From Alteromonas naphthalenivorans (GTDB lineage: Bacteria > Pseudomonadota > Gammaproteobacteria > Enterobacterales > Alteromonadaceae): a stretch of DNA of 64,000 nucleotides. Position 1 is the stretch's first letter. Every line of letters starts with the position of its first letter. The stretch covers positions 3,348,001 through 3,412,000 of the forward strand of contig NC_015554.1 in assembly GCF_000213655.1 (NCBI RefSeq), read 5' to 3'. This document shows, piece by piece, positions 9,982-17,185 of this stretch. The notes beneath the pieces are model-generated. The model worked only from the letters and a program-made list of their open reading frames with translations, ran no database searches and was not told the DNA's origin. A program made the position numbers and the translations under genes.

Positions 9982-11068
9982 TAACCAGAAATCGAGAAAA
10001 ACGGACTTTAGCATTTTAGTCGTTGACGACGAGCCTGCAAACATCGATTTATTACAGGGTATTCTGTCGCCTTATTACCAAGTAAAAGTAGCGCCCACTG
10101 GGCATATTGCGTTGAAAGTCGTAGAGCAGTTCACTCCAGACCTTATTTTACTCGATATCATGATGCCGGGTATTGATGGCCATGAGGTATGCAGACAGAT
10201 TAAAACTTCCCCAGCGCTTGCCCCAAGACTGGCTAAGGTGCCTATCATATTTGTAACGGCTTTGGGTCAAGGTCAAGATGAAGAGAAAGGATTTGAATTA
10301 GGTGCAGTGGATTATATTACTAAGCCTATCTCACCGGCTTTGGTGCTTGCTAGAGTAAAAACTCACATCTCGTTAGCACATCAAGTGAGAGTAACTGAAC
10401 AAGAAGTTAAAATCAGAACTCAAGAGCTACTTCGTAGTCAGCAAAGTGCTATTAGTATGTTGGCCGCAGCCGGACATTACAACGATACTGACACCGGCCA
10501 TCACATCTGGCGCATGGCCGCTTATTGTCAGTGTTTAGCGTTAGCCTCCGGTTGGTCACCCGAAGAAGCCTCTTTGCTGGCACAAGCCGCGCCTATGCAC
10601 GATACCGGGAAAATAGGAATTCCTGATAGTATTTTAAAAGCCCCAAGACGACTTACCTTTGATGAAATGGAAGTCATGCGCACTCATGCGGCAATTGGCT
10701 ATGAAATATTAACCCGCAGTAATTCACCCTTGTTTAGTTTGGCGGCAGAAATTGCGCGCTATCATCATGAAAAGTGGGATGGCAGTGGCTACCCTAATTC
10801 ATTAAAGCGTGAACAAATTCCAATAAGCGCACGCATTGTGGCAATTGCAGATGTGTTTGATGCTCTGACGATGAAGCGGCCTTATAAACAAGCGTGGCCA
10901 GATGAAGAAGCATTTGCCTACATCGAAAGTGAATCGGGCAAGCACTTCGACCCGGAATTAGTGTCCACTTTTATGTCTATCAAAGAAGATGTGTTGAAAA
11001 CAAAAGTTTACTGGAATGAACTTGAAGCTAGAAATGAACTCCCATCAATTGAAGCCTTTCTTCCCTGA
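9974..11068 (+). CDS. Response regulator with HD-GYP domain, predicted c-di-GMP phosphodiesterase
   Basis: The N-terminal receiver has phospho-acceptor Asp61 in LILLDIMMPG. A short coiled linker leads to an HD-GYP domain: HD at His209-Asp210 (MHDTGKIGIPD), a downstream YHHEKWDGSGYP with GYP near 272-274, and HFDPELV at the end. The HD-GYP residues needed for metal binding and c-di-GMP hydrolysis are all present, so it should be active (RpfG-type arrangement). AAGGGA precedes the ATG, inside the end of the hybrid kinase gene; the kinase is the natural phospho-donor. The output is expected to be lowering of cellular c-di-GMP, affecting motility or biofilm. Confidence 0.92.
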   Translation: MADNQKSRKTDFSILVVDDEPANIDLLQGILSPYYQVKVAPTGHIALKVVEQFTPDLILLDIMMPGIDGHEVCRQIKTSPALAPRLAKVPIIFVTALGQGQDEEKGFELGAVDYITKPISPALVLARVKTHISLAHQVRVTEQEVKIRTQELLRSQQSAISMLAAAGHYNDTDTGHHIWRMAAYCQCLALASGWSPEEASLLAQAAPMHDTGKIGIPDSILKAPRRLTFDEMEVMRTHAAIGYEILTRSNSPLFSLAAEIARYHHEKWDGSGYPNSLKREQIPISARIVAIADVFDALTMKRPYKQAWPDEEAFAYIESESGKHFDPELVSTFMSIKEDVLKTKVYWNELEARNELPSIEAFLP

Positions 11069-11078
11069 GCCTTTATTA

Positions 11079-11104
11079 TTGGCGCCTTCTGTGAAAGGCG
11101 CTAA
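11079..11104 (+). terminator. Possible terminator after the HD-GYP gene
   Basis: TTGGCGCCTT (11079-11088) pairs with 11095-11104 through ten base pairs including one G-T, around a 6-nt loop. No T-tract follows, so it may be a weak or Rho-assisted terminator. Confidence 0.45.
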
Positions 11105-11253
11105 TCAGCGAAAGCAGTTTATAGCGCAAAAAACCACGATGAAACGACGGGTTTTAGCGTTAATCTGTTAGTTCGTTTTTCTCTAAATTATCAGAATAAA
11201 ATTGTCATATTTAATCGAATAAAACACGTCTTTTTTTAGAATTGGGTTACCGA

Positions 11254-11286
11254 TGTTCCTCCCTCATATAGGGCGTTGGAGGAACA
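11254..11286 (+). promoter_or_regulatory. Inverted repeat covering the ribosome binding site of the PagL-like gene
   Basis: TGTTCCTCC at 11254-11262 is the perfect complement of GGAGGAACA at 11278-11286, and the right arm contains the whole Shine-Dalgarno GGAGG. The ATG is at 11291. In RNA this would be a 9-bp stem with a 15-nt loop hiding the ribosome site. Alternatively the arms form a DNA operator: a weak promoter (TTGGGT at 11242-11247, CATATA at 11265-11270, 17-bp spacer) would start transcription near the right arm and leave the left arm out of the mRNA. Confidence 0.65.
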
Positions 11287-11290
11287 CACT

Positions 11291-11872
11291 ATGACTAACA
11301 CACACATCGTTACACTTACGGCATTACTCACACTATTACTTACCCCACTTTCTGCTAGTAGCAGCGAGAGCCAATCGACTAGCCTATGGCCCACACAAAC
11401 ACAAAGCGCCCATGGCTATGCTATCGACTTTATACGCGGGGAAGGCGCTGTAAATGGCATCAAATTAGCTTATCAATATAATATCGACCAGCCTTTAAAC
11501 GTAAGTTGGCCTATGACTTTAACCATGGAAACCAGCGCAAACTTTTGGGAGTATGGCGACGATAACCAGTACGACTCAAATGTCGTACTCGCCCTTTCAC
11601 CTATTTTACGCTTTCCGCTAACCACAGTGTTTGATAAACCTATCGATTTAGAACTGGGGATTGGGGTGTCGTTACTAGACGATACACAATTTGCGGGTAA
11701 AGACGTGTCTACCCATTATCAATTTGAAGATAGAATTGGATTTTCAACGACGTTTGGACAATACCAAGAATACCGCGTGTCATTGCGCTATTTTCATTAC
11801 TCAAACGCCGGCTTTAAGAAGCCTAACCCTGGATTAGATTTTGTATCATTATCTTTTAGCCAGCGGCTTTAA
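11291..11872 (+). CDS. PagL-like lipid A 3-O-deacylase (acyloxyacyl hydrolase family)
   Basis: This is an outer-membrane beta-barrel esterase family that removes the 3-O acyl chain of lipid A. It has 193 residues with a signal peptide (TALLTLLLTPLSASSS) and amphipathic strands. Near the C-terminus, HYSNAGFKKPNPGLD matches the PagL active-site segment: His169 and Ser171 align with H126 and S128 of Pseudomonas PagL, while the third catalytic position (E140) is Asp183 here. The ATG at 11291 was chosen over an in-frame TTG 15 nt upstream because that TTG overlaps the strong GGAGG. It is a single gene closed by a strong hairpin shared with the convergent TPR gene. Family assignment is good; activity with Asp in place of Glu is unproven. 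Confidence 0.82.
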   Translation: MTNTHIVTLTALLTLLLTPLSASSSESQSTSLWPTQTQSAHGYAIDFIRGEGAVNGIKLAYQYNIDQPLNVSWPMTLTMETSANFWEYGDDNQYDSNVVLALSPILRFPLTTVFDKPIDLELGIGVSLLDDTQFAGKDVSTHYQFEDRIGFSTTFGQYQEYRVSLRYFHYSNAGFKKPNPGLDFVSLSFSQRL

Positions 11873-11920
11873 GGGTAACGACTCAGCCTAGTAAGCCATT
11901 AATTACGATGGCCCAAACAA

Positions 11921-11956
11921 AAACGCCGCAGGCTCGTTTAGATGCCTGCGGCGTTT
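11921..11956. terminator. Bidirectional terminator between the PagL-like and TPR genes
   Basis: AAACGCCGCAGGC (11921-11933) pairs perfectly with 11944-11956 over 13 bp with a 10-nt loop. A-runs on the left and T-runs on the right suit both convergent transcripts. Confidence 0.9.
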
Positions 11957-11990
11957 CTACTACCACGTATAAACGTGCTAACTGTTGCGT

Positions 11991-13316
11991 TTAACTATTA
12001 CCAAGCTCAGTTTCGATGATTTCAGCTTGTCTCTTTTCAGATTGAACAAACTGTTTCCACTGCTGCGCCATAGCTCGGCTTTTCTGATGCTTTTCAGCTT
12101 CAGCAAGCTGGTTAAGCGCCAGTGCGTACTGCTTTTGATTATAAAGGGCCATGCCTTTAATCAAATACACCAAGCCTGGGTTACGCATCTCACCTTTTTC
12201 AACGGCGCGATCTGCCGCTGCAATAGCGTCGTCCCAGCGTTGTTCGTTAAGTAGGATTTGCGCTAACTGAGCATCTAACTCACCATCTTCTGATAATTCT
12301 GCTGCTTGCATCATCACCGGAATGGCTTTGTCTTGCTCTTTGGCTAGCGTCCAGCTTTGCCCTAAAAACTTAAGATTTCGAAGGTTTTCTTCCAGCACGC
12401 CCTCTTTCATGGCTTGTTCCATCAACAATGCACCTTTATAAGGAGCACGGTGATAGTAATAAAGCTGCGCCATGTTGAAGATATCCGCTGGAGACTCTAC
12501 AAAACCCTGTTGGTAAGCCGTTTCCATAATCGCAAGCTGCTTACGCTCTTCACCTAACTCACCGTACATACCAGCCAGTTGTATCCAATATTTCGGTTCG
12601 CTGTACAGCTTTACCAGCTTAATCAAAATATCTTTTACTTTCTCAGGTTGCTTTAGTTCATAGTAAACCGCGCGTTGAAGAATAAGCCATGCTTCATCGG
12701 GTAACATGCCCTCGGCTTCATGTTCATCAATGGCCTGTGTTATCCAATCAGCAGACTCTTGATACTGCTTATTTTGATAGTAGGCTTGCGCTTTTAACAC
12801 CTTATTTTTAGGTGGTATAACACCGTCGTTTAATACTTCCCAGCGTTCGATAAACTCAATCGTTCTGTCGTAGTTACCTTGCATCAAATGCAACTGCGCT
12901 AAGCTGAAAAGCGTCGACATTTCGAACTTCTCAGGAATAGGTTGCTGGTTAACCACGTTTTCAAACGACTCTAACGCTTTGTCGTAATTTTCATCGTTGT
13001 AGTAAATAAAGCCGAAAAAGTTATACATCATGGCTTTTTCGTAGCTATTCATCGAGTCAGATTTATCTTCCACCTCTTTAAGAATAGCTATAGCTTCTTC
13101 TACATTCCCCGCATCGTCGGCGGCTGATTGTGCTCGCGCTAACTGCTCGTAAACCTTTCCACGAAGTGTAGGCACACGACGGGTTTTCTTATCACTGGCT
13201 TTTTGTTCCTGAGCAACTGCATCACCGGCAACCAACAGAGTAGGAACAGACACAGTTGCGCAAACAACTGCAAACGCCAGTGCACTAAGCAATGTATTCG
13301 TTTGTTTTTTTCTCAT
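11991..13316 (-). CDS. Tetratricopeptide-repeat protein of the TtpC/TonB system
   Basis: Periplasmic protein of 441 residues with a signal peptide (ALAFAVVCATVSVPTLLVAGDAVAQ) and about ten helical TPR-like units (for example EKAMMYNFFGFIYYNDENYDKALESF with A, G, Y and A in the usual places). It is the last gene of the run DUF3450-ttpC-exbB-exbD-tonB, 4 nt after tonB, and this TPR gene commonly closes TonB2-type operons in Vibrio and Shewanella relatives. The role is probably structural, linking TonB or TtpC to other envelope parts; no catalytic motif is seen. Confidence 0.85.
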   Translation of the reverse strand: MRKKQTNTLLSALAFAVVCATVSVPTLLVAGDAVAQEQKASDKKTRRVPTLRGKVYEQLARAQSAADDAGNVEEAIAILKEVEDKSDSMNSYEKAMMYNFFGFIYYNDENYDKALESFENVVNQQPIPEKFEMSTLFSLAQLHLMQGNYDRTIEFIERWEVLNDGVIPPKNKVLKAQAYYQNKQYQESADWITQAIDEHEAEGMLPDEAWLILQRAVYYELKQPEKVKDILIKLVKLYSEPKYWIQLAGMYGELGEERKQLAIMETAYQQGFVESPADIFNMAQLYYYHRAPYKGALLMEQAMKEGVLEENLRNLKFLGQSWTLAKEQDKAIPVMMQAAELSEDGELDAQLAQILLNEQRWDDAIAAADRAVEKGEMRNPGLVYLIKGMALYNQKQYALALNQLAEAEKHQKSRAMAQQWKQFVQSEKRQAEIIETELGNS

Positions 13317-13320
13317 GTCA

Positions 13321-13929
13321 TTATCCGTCTATCTGGAAGGTAATACGGTTTTGAATACCAGACACTTCCGTGGCTTCGCCATTTACCACTCGCGGCTTAT
13401 ATTTAAACTTCATTGCGGCATCCATTGCTGCTTGTTCAAATATACCTTCTGGGTTGGCTTCTATCACGATAGGATCTCGTACTGCGCCTTGCTTAGTTAC
13501 CGTAAATTCAACAATAACAAAGCCTTCAATACCACGTTGTAAAGCTCGACGAGGATAAACCGGCGCCACCTTAACAATAGGTAAATACTCGCCATCACCA
13601 GACTCAAGGGCTAACCCTCCGTCTAATGAAATATCATCACCAACATCTGCACCAAAGTCCATAGACGTCCCTTCCGCATCCGGAGTAGGTGAGTCCATTT
13701 GAGGTTGTTCCATTTGCGGTGGCGGCTGATCTGGCTTAGGCGGCTTCTTAGGCTTACGATCTTTTTTCTCGACCTGTTCGTCCTGCTTAACCCTAACAAA
13801 GTCAAGTACACTACCCTTTGGCGGTTCCGTTAACGCACTGCCACCCATCTTGATGAGTGATTGCATCAAGAAGAACAGGCCTAACGTGATCGCAAGGGAT
13901 ATAACAAATGCGATTATATATCGTGGCAT
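13321..13929 (-). CDS. tonB: Energy transducer TonB (TonB2 type)
   Basis: Inner-membrane-anchored protein of 202 residues that carries proton-motive energy to outer-membrane receptors. One N-terminal membrane segment (IIAFVISLAITLGLFFLMQS), a basic/proline-rich spacer (KKDRKPKKPPKPDQPPP) and a TonB C-terminal domain (YPRRALQRGIEGFVIVEFTV, then FKYKPRVVNG) are visible. The proline spacer is short, as in TonB2 proteins that work with TtpC. Three nt separate it from exbD and four from the TPR gene. The nearest upstream receptor gene in the window is the natural client. Confidence 0.93.
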   Translation of the reverse strand: MPRYIIAFVISLAITLGLFFLMQSLIKMGGSALTEPPKGSVLDFVRVKQDEQVEKKDRKPKKPPKPDQPPPQMEQPQMDSPTPDAEGTSMDFGADVGDDISLDGGLALESGDGEYLPIVKVAPVYPRRALQRGIEGFVIVEFTVTKQGAVRDPIVIEANPEGIFEQAAMDAAMKFKYKPRVVNGEATEVSGIQNRITFQIDG

Positions 13930-13932
13930 GAT

Positions 13933-14340
13933 TTATGGCTCTTGAGCTGCAATCGAAACATCAAAAACACCTGCCGCACGGGAGGCATCCATAACTTTAA
14001 TAAGGGTTTCAGTCGTTGATTCTTTATCTGCTTGAATCACAACGGTACCCTGCGGGTTTTCAGCGTGAAGACGCTCGATGTTCGCCTGTACTGCACGCTC
14101 ATCTATACGACGCTTATTGATCCAAATTTCGCCTTTGTCAGAGATAGCGATAAGAATGTTAGCCCGGTCTTTTTTAACAGCAGTGGCTGCTTCAGGACGG
14201 TTAACATCAATACCCGCTTCTTTTACGAAGGATGCGGTTACGATAAAGAAAATCAACATGATAAATACAACGTCCAGCATGGGCGTCATATCTATGGCTG
14301 CTTCTTCTTCATCAACTAGGTTTTGAAAATGTTGCTTCAT
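13933..14340 (-). CDS. exbD: Biopolymer transport protein ExbD
   Basis: Accessory subunit of the TonB motor, 135 residues. A short cytoplasmic N-terminus is followed by one membrane helix containing the conserved proton-channel Asp (Asp23 in DMTPMLDVVFIMLIFF) and a periplasmic domain ending DASRAAGVFDVSIA. Length and layout are normal for the family. It lies between exbB (30 nt upstream) and tonB (3 nt downstream). Confidence 0.95.
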   Translation of the reverse strand: MKQHFQNLVDEEEAAIDMTPMLDVVFIMLIFFIVTASFVKEAGIDVNRPEAATAVKKDRANILIAISDKGEIWINKRRIDERAVQANIERLHAENPQGTVVIQADKESTTETLIKVMDASRAAGVFDVSIAAQEP

Positions 14341-14369
14341 AATTTTTACCTTACCTTAATGCCGTAGCA

Positions 14370-14888
14370 TTAACGTTGAATAGTCAATGCATCCTCAAGA
14401 TGCGTGCGTTCAGATTTCACCATACGGTTAAGCCATGTAGAGGCAAATACGCCTGAAAGTGCACCAACCATGCCCGCCATAGTGGGGATAGTGGCTTTCG
14501 ATACGCCTGATGCCATAGAGCGGGCGTTACCCGAACCAGCAATGGCCATCACATCGAACACTTCAATCATACCGGTTACCGTTCCCATCAAGCCAAGTAG
14601 CGGACAAAGCGCAACCAAAGACTGAATAATCGGGATACTACCGTTAAGACGCATAGTTAACTGTGAAATCGTTTTCTGACGAACTTGCTGTGCAATCCAA
14701 GAAGCGCGGTCGTTACGTGCAGTCCACATAGACACCGCTTCTTTCTTAGCTTGCTTATGCCAAATCATCAGATACATGGCACGCTCGAGGATCAAAAGCC
14801 ACATAACGAATATCAGCAGACCGATGACCAGGAGAACCTGGCCACCTGTTTCTGTGAAATCGCGAATTGCCTCCAGAAACTCGATCAT
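14370..14888 (-). CDS. exbB: Biopolymer transport protein ExbB (short, TonB2 type)
   Basis: MotA/TolQ/ExbB proton-channel family, 172 residues with three membrane helices (about 15-37, 85-110 and 130-155). The family signature PLLGLMGTVTGMIEVFDVMA lies near residue 95 and GVSKATIPTMAGMVGALSGVFAS forms the third helix. The protein is shorter than E. coli ExbB (244), as expected for the second subunit of a TtpC-containing complex. Two nt separate it from ttpC, indicating coupled translation. Confidence 0.94.
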   Translation of the reverse strand: MIEFLEAIRDFTETGGQVLLVIGLLIFVMWLLILERAMYLMIWHKQAKKEAVSMWTARNDRASWIAQQVRQKTISQLTMRLNGSIPIIQSLVALCPLLGLMGTVTGMIEVFDVMAIAGSGNARSMASGVSKATIPTMAGMVGALSGVFASTWLNRMVKSERTHLEDALTIQR

Positions 14889-14890
14889 GA

Positions 14891-16258
14891 TTAGCTCCGC
14901 TCTGCGCGCTCTGCAATAACGCCAGACGCTTGTTCTTGAAGAATGTATACGATGTTCTTAGAACGTGTATTAAGCATGGCGTATAGCAAAGTCATCGGAA
15001 TCGCGACTACTAGGCCAAGAACCGTTGTAACTAGTGCTGTTGAAATACCACCAGCCATTAGTTTCGGGTCGCCTGTACCAAACAAGGTAATTGCCTGGAA
15101 AGTATTAATCATACCGGTAACCGTACCAAGTAGACCCATAAGCGGTGCTACTACTGAGATAATCTTGATGATAGTAAGGTTACGCCCTAACTTAGGTACT
15201 TCACCTAAAATCGCTTCGGTAAGATGAAGCTCTAGTGCTTCAACATCAGCATTTGGATGCTCATCACGTACTTTAAGTACACGGCCTAGCGGGTTGTTAG
15301 TTTTAACTTCTTTGCTCTTAAGTTGCTTGTTCACTTTCATGCGAATAAGCGACAAGGTAATCAAACGCTCTATGGCTAGCAGTAAACCAAACGCACCAAC
15401 GATAAGGATGATGTATCCAACCACGCCGCCTTGCTCTACACGCTCTTTCAGATTAGGCGCTTGAACTAACAAGCCTAGAATTGAACCACCGGTTGGGTCG
15501 ATACCAAACTGTACAAGTTCACCGCTAGTCGATTCTTGAAGCTCTGCAGCAGAACTGTTGTAACGGTCAGCAGGCTGACGGATAAGTTCTGAAACCGTAC
15601 CAGTCACACCGTTGTATTCAAGGTATTTACCGTCAGCAACTAATGCGAAAGGTCCTACGCGCACCACTTCTTTTGATACTTTCTGGCCACCCGCTTCAAC
15701 TACGTCAGTAGTGAATTTGGTTACTTTACCTGACTCAGTCATTTCACGTTGCATTTCAAACCATACACGCTCAATTTCTTCGATAGAGGCAAGCTTTGAG
15801 CTAGAGCCCATGTCTTGTGCCATTTTATCAAGGAAGTCTGAACGACCTGTGATTTGAGCCGATACTACTGAGTTATAAAATTTGTTTTTCGTGTCGCCAG
15901 CAATTTGCTGAAGAACACCAAACAATTCTTTTAGTGAACCTAAACGTGTATCTAGTGCGCCGTTAAGGTCGGCCAATTTAAATTCATTTTCTTCAAATCG
16001 TGTTTCAAGCTGCTCTGACTGTGCCAACATCTGGTCACGACGAGCACGGGTGTCACGCAATACTTGATCTTGCTCAGCACGTTGAGCGATGAAATCGCGC
16101 TCACGTTGTTTGTTTTGCTCAGACTGGGCAAATTGACCTTCTTCTAGCTGCTTAAGCAGTGCATCAAGGTCCATTGCGCGGTCGTTCTGTGCTACTGCAC
16201 CAGCGCTTAAGCTAAGGGCTACTAGGCCAAAAGCGATACGTTTTACTGAATTAAACAT
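14891..16258 (-). CDS. ttpC: TtpC-like large MotA/TolQ/ExbB proton-channel protein
   Basis: The protein has 455 residues: signal peptide (MFNSVKRIAFGLVALSLSAGAVAQ), a long periplasmic coiled-coil domain (about 30-260), then a C-terminal TolQ/ExbB domain with three helices and PLMGLLGTVTGMINTFQAIT. This is the layout of TtpC, the fourth protein needed by TonB2 complexes in Vibrio. I chose the ATG at 16258 because AAGAGG lies 9 nt upstream; TTG/ATG at 16267/16264 would sit on top of the ribosome site. It follows the DUF3450 gene by 13 nt with that start. Confidence 0.9.
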   Translation of the reverse strand: MFNSVKRIAFGLVALSLSAGAVAQNDRAMDLDALLKQLEEGQFAQSEQNKQRERDFIAQRAEQDQVLRDTRARRDQMLAQSEQLETRFEENEFKLADLNGALDTRLGSLKELFGVLQQIAGDTKNKFYNSVVSAQITGRSDFLDKMAQDMGSSSKLASIEEIERVWFEMQREMTESGKVTKFTTDVVEAGGQKVSKEVVRVGPFALVADGKYLEYNGVTGTVSELIRQPADRYNSSAAELQESTSGELVQFGIDPTGGSILGLLVQAPNLKERVEQGGVVGYIILIVGAFGLLLAIERLITLSLIRMKVNKQLKSKEVKTNNPLGRVLKVRDEHPNADVEALELHLTEAILGEVPKLGRNLTIIKIISVVAPLMGLLGTVTGMINTFQAITLFGTGDPKLMAGGISTALVTTVLGLVVAIPMTLLYAMLNTRSKNIVYILQEQASGVIAERAERS

Positions 16259-16271
16259 TCTCATCAACCTC

Positions 16272-17030
16272 TTAGTCTGTGATAGCCACTGGTAGCATTA
16301 ATAAGTCTGGGGCAAGTTGTTTCTTCGCCATGCGCAGACCTTTGGTAATTTGTGTGCGGTAGCTACTGTCTAGCTCTTCCCACTGGCGAGTTTGCTTGTT
16401 CCAAACACCTTGTGAACTAGCATCACGAGTTTGATAAATAAGCGCTGTGCGACCTAAGCGTAAAAACTCTACGTCACGCTCTTGACCATTAATAGTATGC
16501 AAGCCGCTGTAGGCTTCCATGGTGCGACCGTAGTCCATCTCAACTTGGTACGCTTCCATTACACGTCGGAACTTCTCAGACGCGGCTACATCGGCGCGGT
16601 CCATCATGGCTTTCAAATCCATAACGCGGTTTTTGCGTTCTTCAGGAAGAAAAGGTACGTCTAGGGCAATAAACTGTTCCATGCCGTCAATCATACGCAT
16701 CATAAGCGGGGTAATTTGACGCTCAACAACCGATACTTCATCAATAGCGGCGTTCAAGTCATCCATTTCTTGTTCTTGGCTGTTAATTTGTTTACGAAGT
16801 TGAGTGTTATAAACTTCCAAACCTTCAATTTCTTTCATCAAAGTTTTGAATTGCTGAAGTTTACTGTCAATCTGATCGGTAATGCCGTTTATTTTTTCCT
16901 GCGACTTCGCAGCAGATTCATTAATTTTCGCCGCCTCATCGATAACGGGATTTAGTACTTCATCGTCTTGTGCTAGTACAGGTGTCGCTACAAGCGCGCC
17001 TGCAATAAGCAAAGAATTGATAAGCTTCAT
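16272..17030 (-). CDS. DUF3450 periplasmic coiled-coil protein, first gene of the TtpC/TonB operon
   Basis: The protein has 252 residues with a signal peptide (LINSLLIAGALVATPVLAQDD) and a long coiled coil (about 30-110) followed by a compact C-terminal region containing GQERDVEFLRLGRTALIYQT and SQGVWNKQTRQWEEL. This is the DUF3450 family, which regularly precedes ttpC. No enzyme motif is seen; a periplasmic partner of the TtpC coiled coil is the obvious guess. AAGG lies 9 nt before the ATG. A 16/19 Pho-box match lies 75 bp upstream (17105-17123), so this gene should lead a PhoB-controlled operon. Confidence 0.87.
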   Translation of the reverse strand: MKLINSLLIAGALVATPVLAQDDEVLNPVIDEAAKINESAAKSQEKINGITDQIDSKLQQFKTLMKEIEGLEVYNTQLRKQINSQEQEMDDLNAAIDEVSVVERQITPLMMRMIDGMEQFIALDVPFLPEERKNRVMDLKAMMDRADVAASEKFRRVMEAYQVEMDYGRTMEAYSGLHTINGQERDVEFLRLGRTALIYQTRDASSQGVWNKQTRQWEELDSSYRTQITKGLRMAKKQLAPDLLMLPVAITD

Positions 17031-17089
17031 ACATTCAAACCTTTAAAGTTAAAAGAAATCGGGATTACCGACTATAAAATTCTGGGCGT

Positions 17090-17123
17090 AGGATAGGAGT
17101 TTTCCATGACAGTTTTATTACAC
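17090..17123 (-). promoter_or_regulatory. Pho box and -10 for the DUF3450-ttpC-exbB-exbD-tonB operon
   Basis: Read on the minus strand, 17123-17105 is GTGTAATAAAACTGTCATG, matching 16 of 19 positions of the E. coli consensus CTGTCATAWAWCTGTCAYY: half-sites TGTAATA and TGTCATG with 4 nt between. Nine nt further down is TATCCT (17095-17090), a plausible -10 at the spacing used by PhoB-activated promoters. No good -35 hexamer exists, as expected for PhoB dependence. Confidence 0.7.
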
Positions 17124-17154
17124 AACCGTCACATTCAGTAGACTATCGCGCAAT

Positions 17155-17182
17155 AAAAAGCCCGGATAATTCCGGGCTTTTT
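17155..17182 (-). terminator. Terminator of the TonB-dependent receptor gene
   Basis: AAAAAGCCCGGA (17155-17166) pairs perfectly over 12 bp with 17171-17182 around a 4-nt loop, with T-tract on the minus strand. It starts 3 nt after the receptor stop codon and separates that transcript from the DUF3450 promoter. Confidence 0.93.
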
Positions 17183-17185
17183 AAA

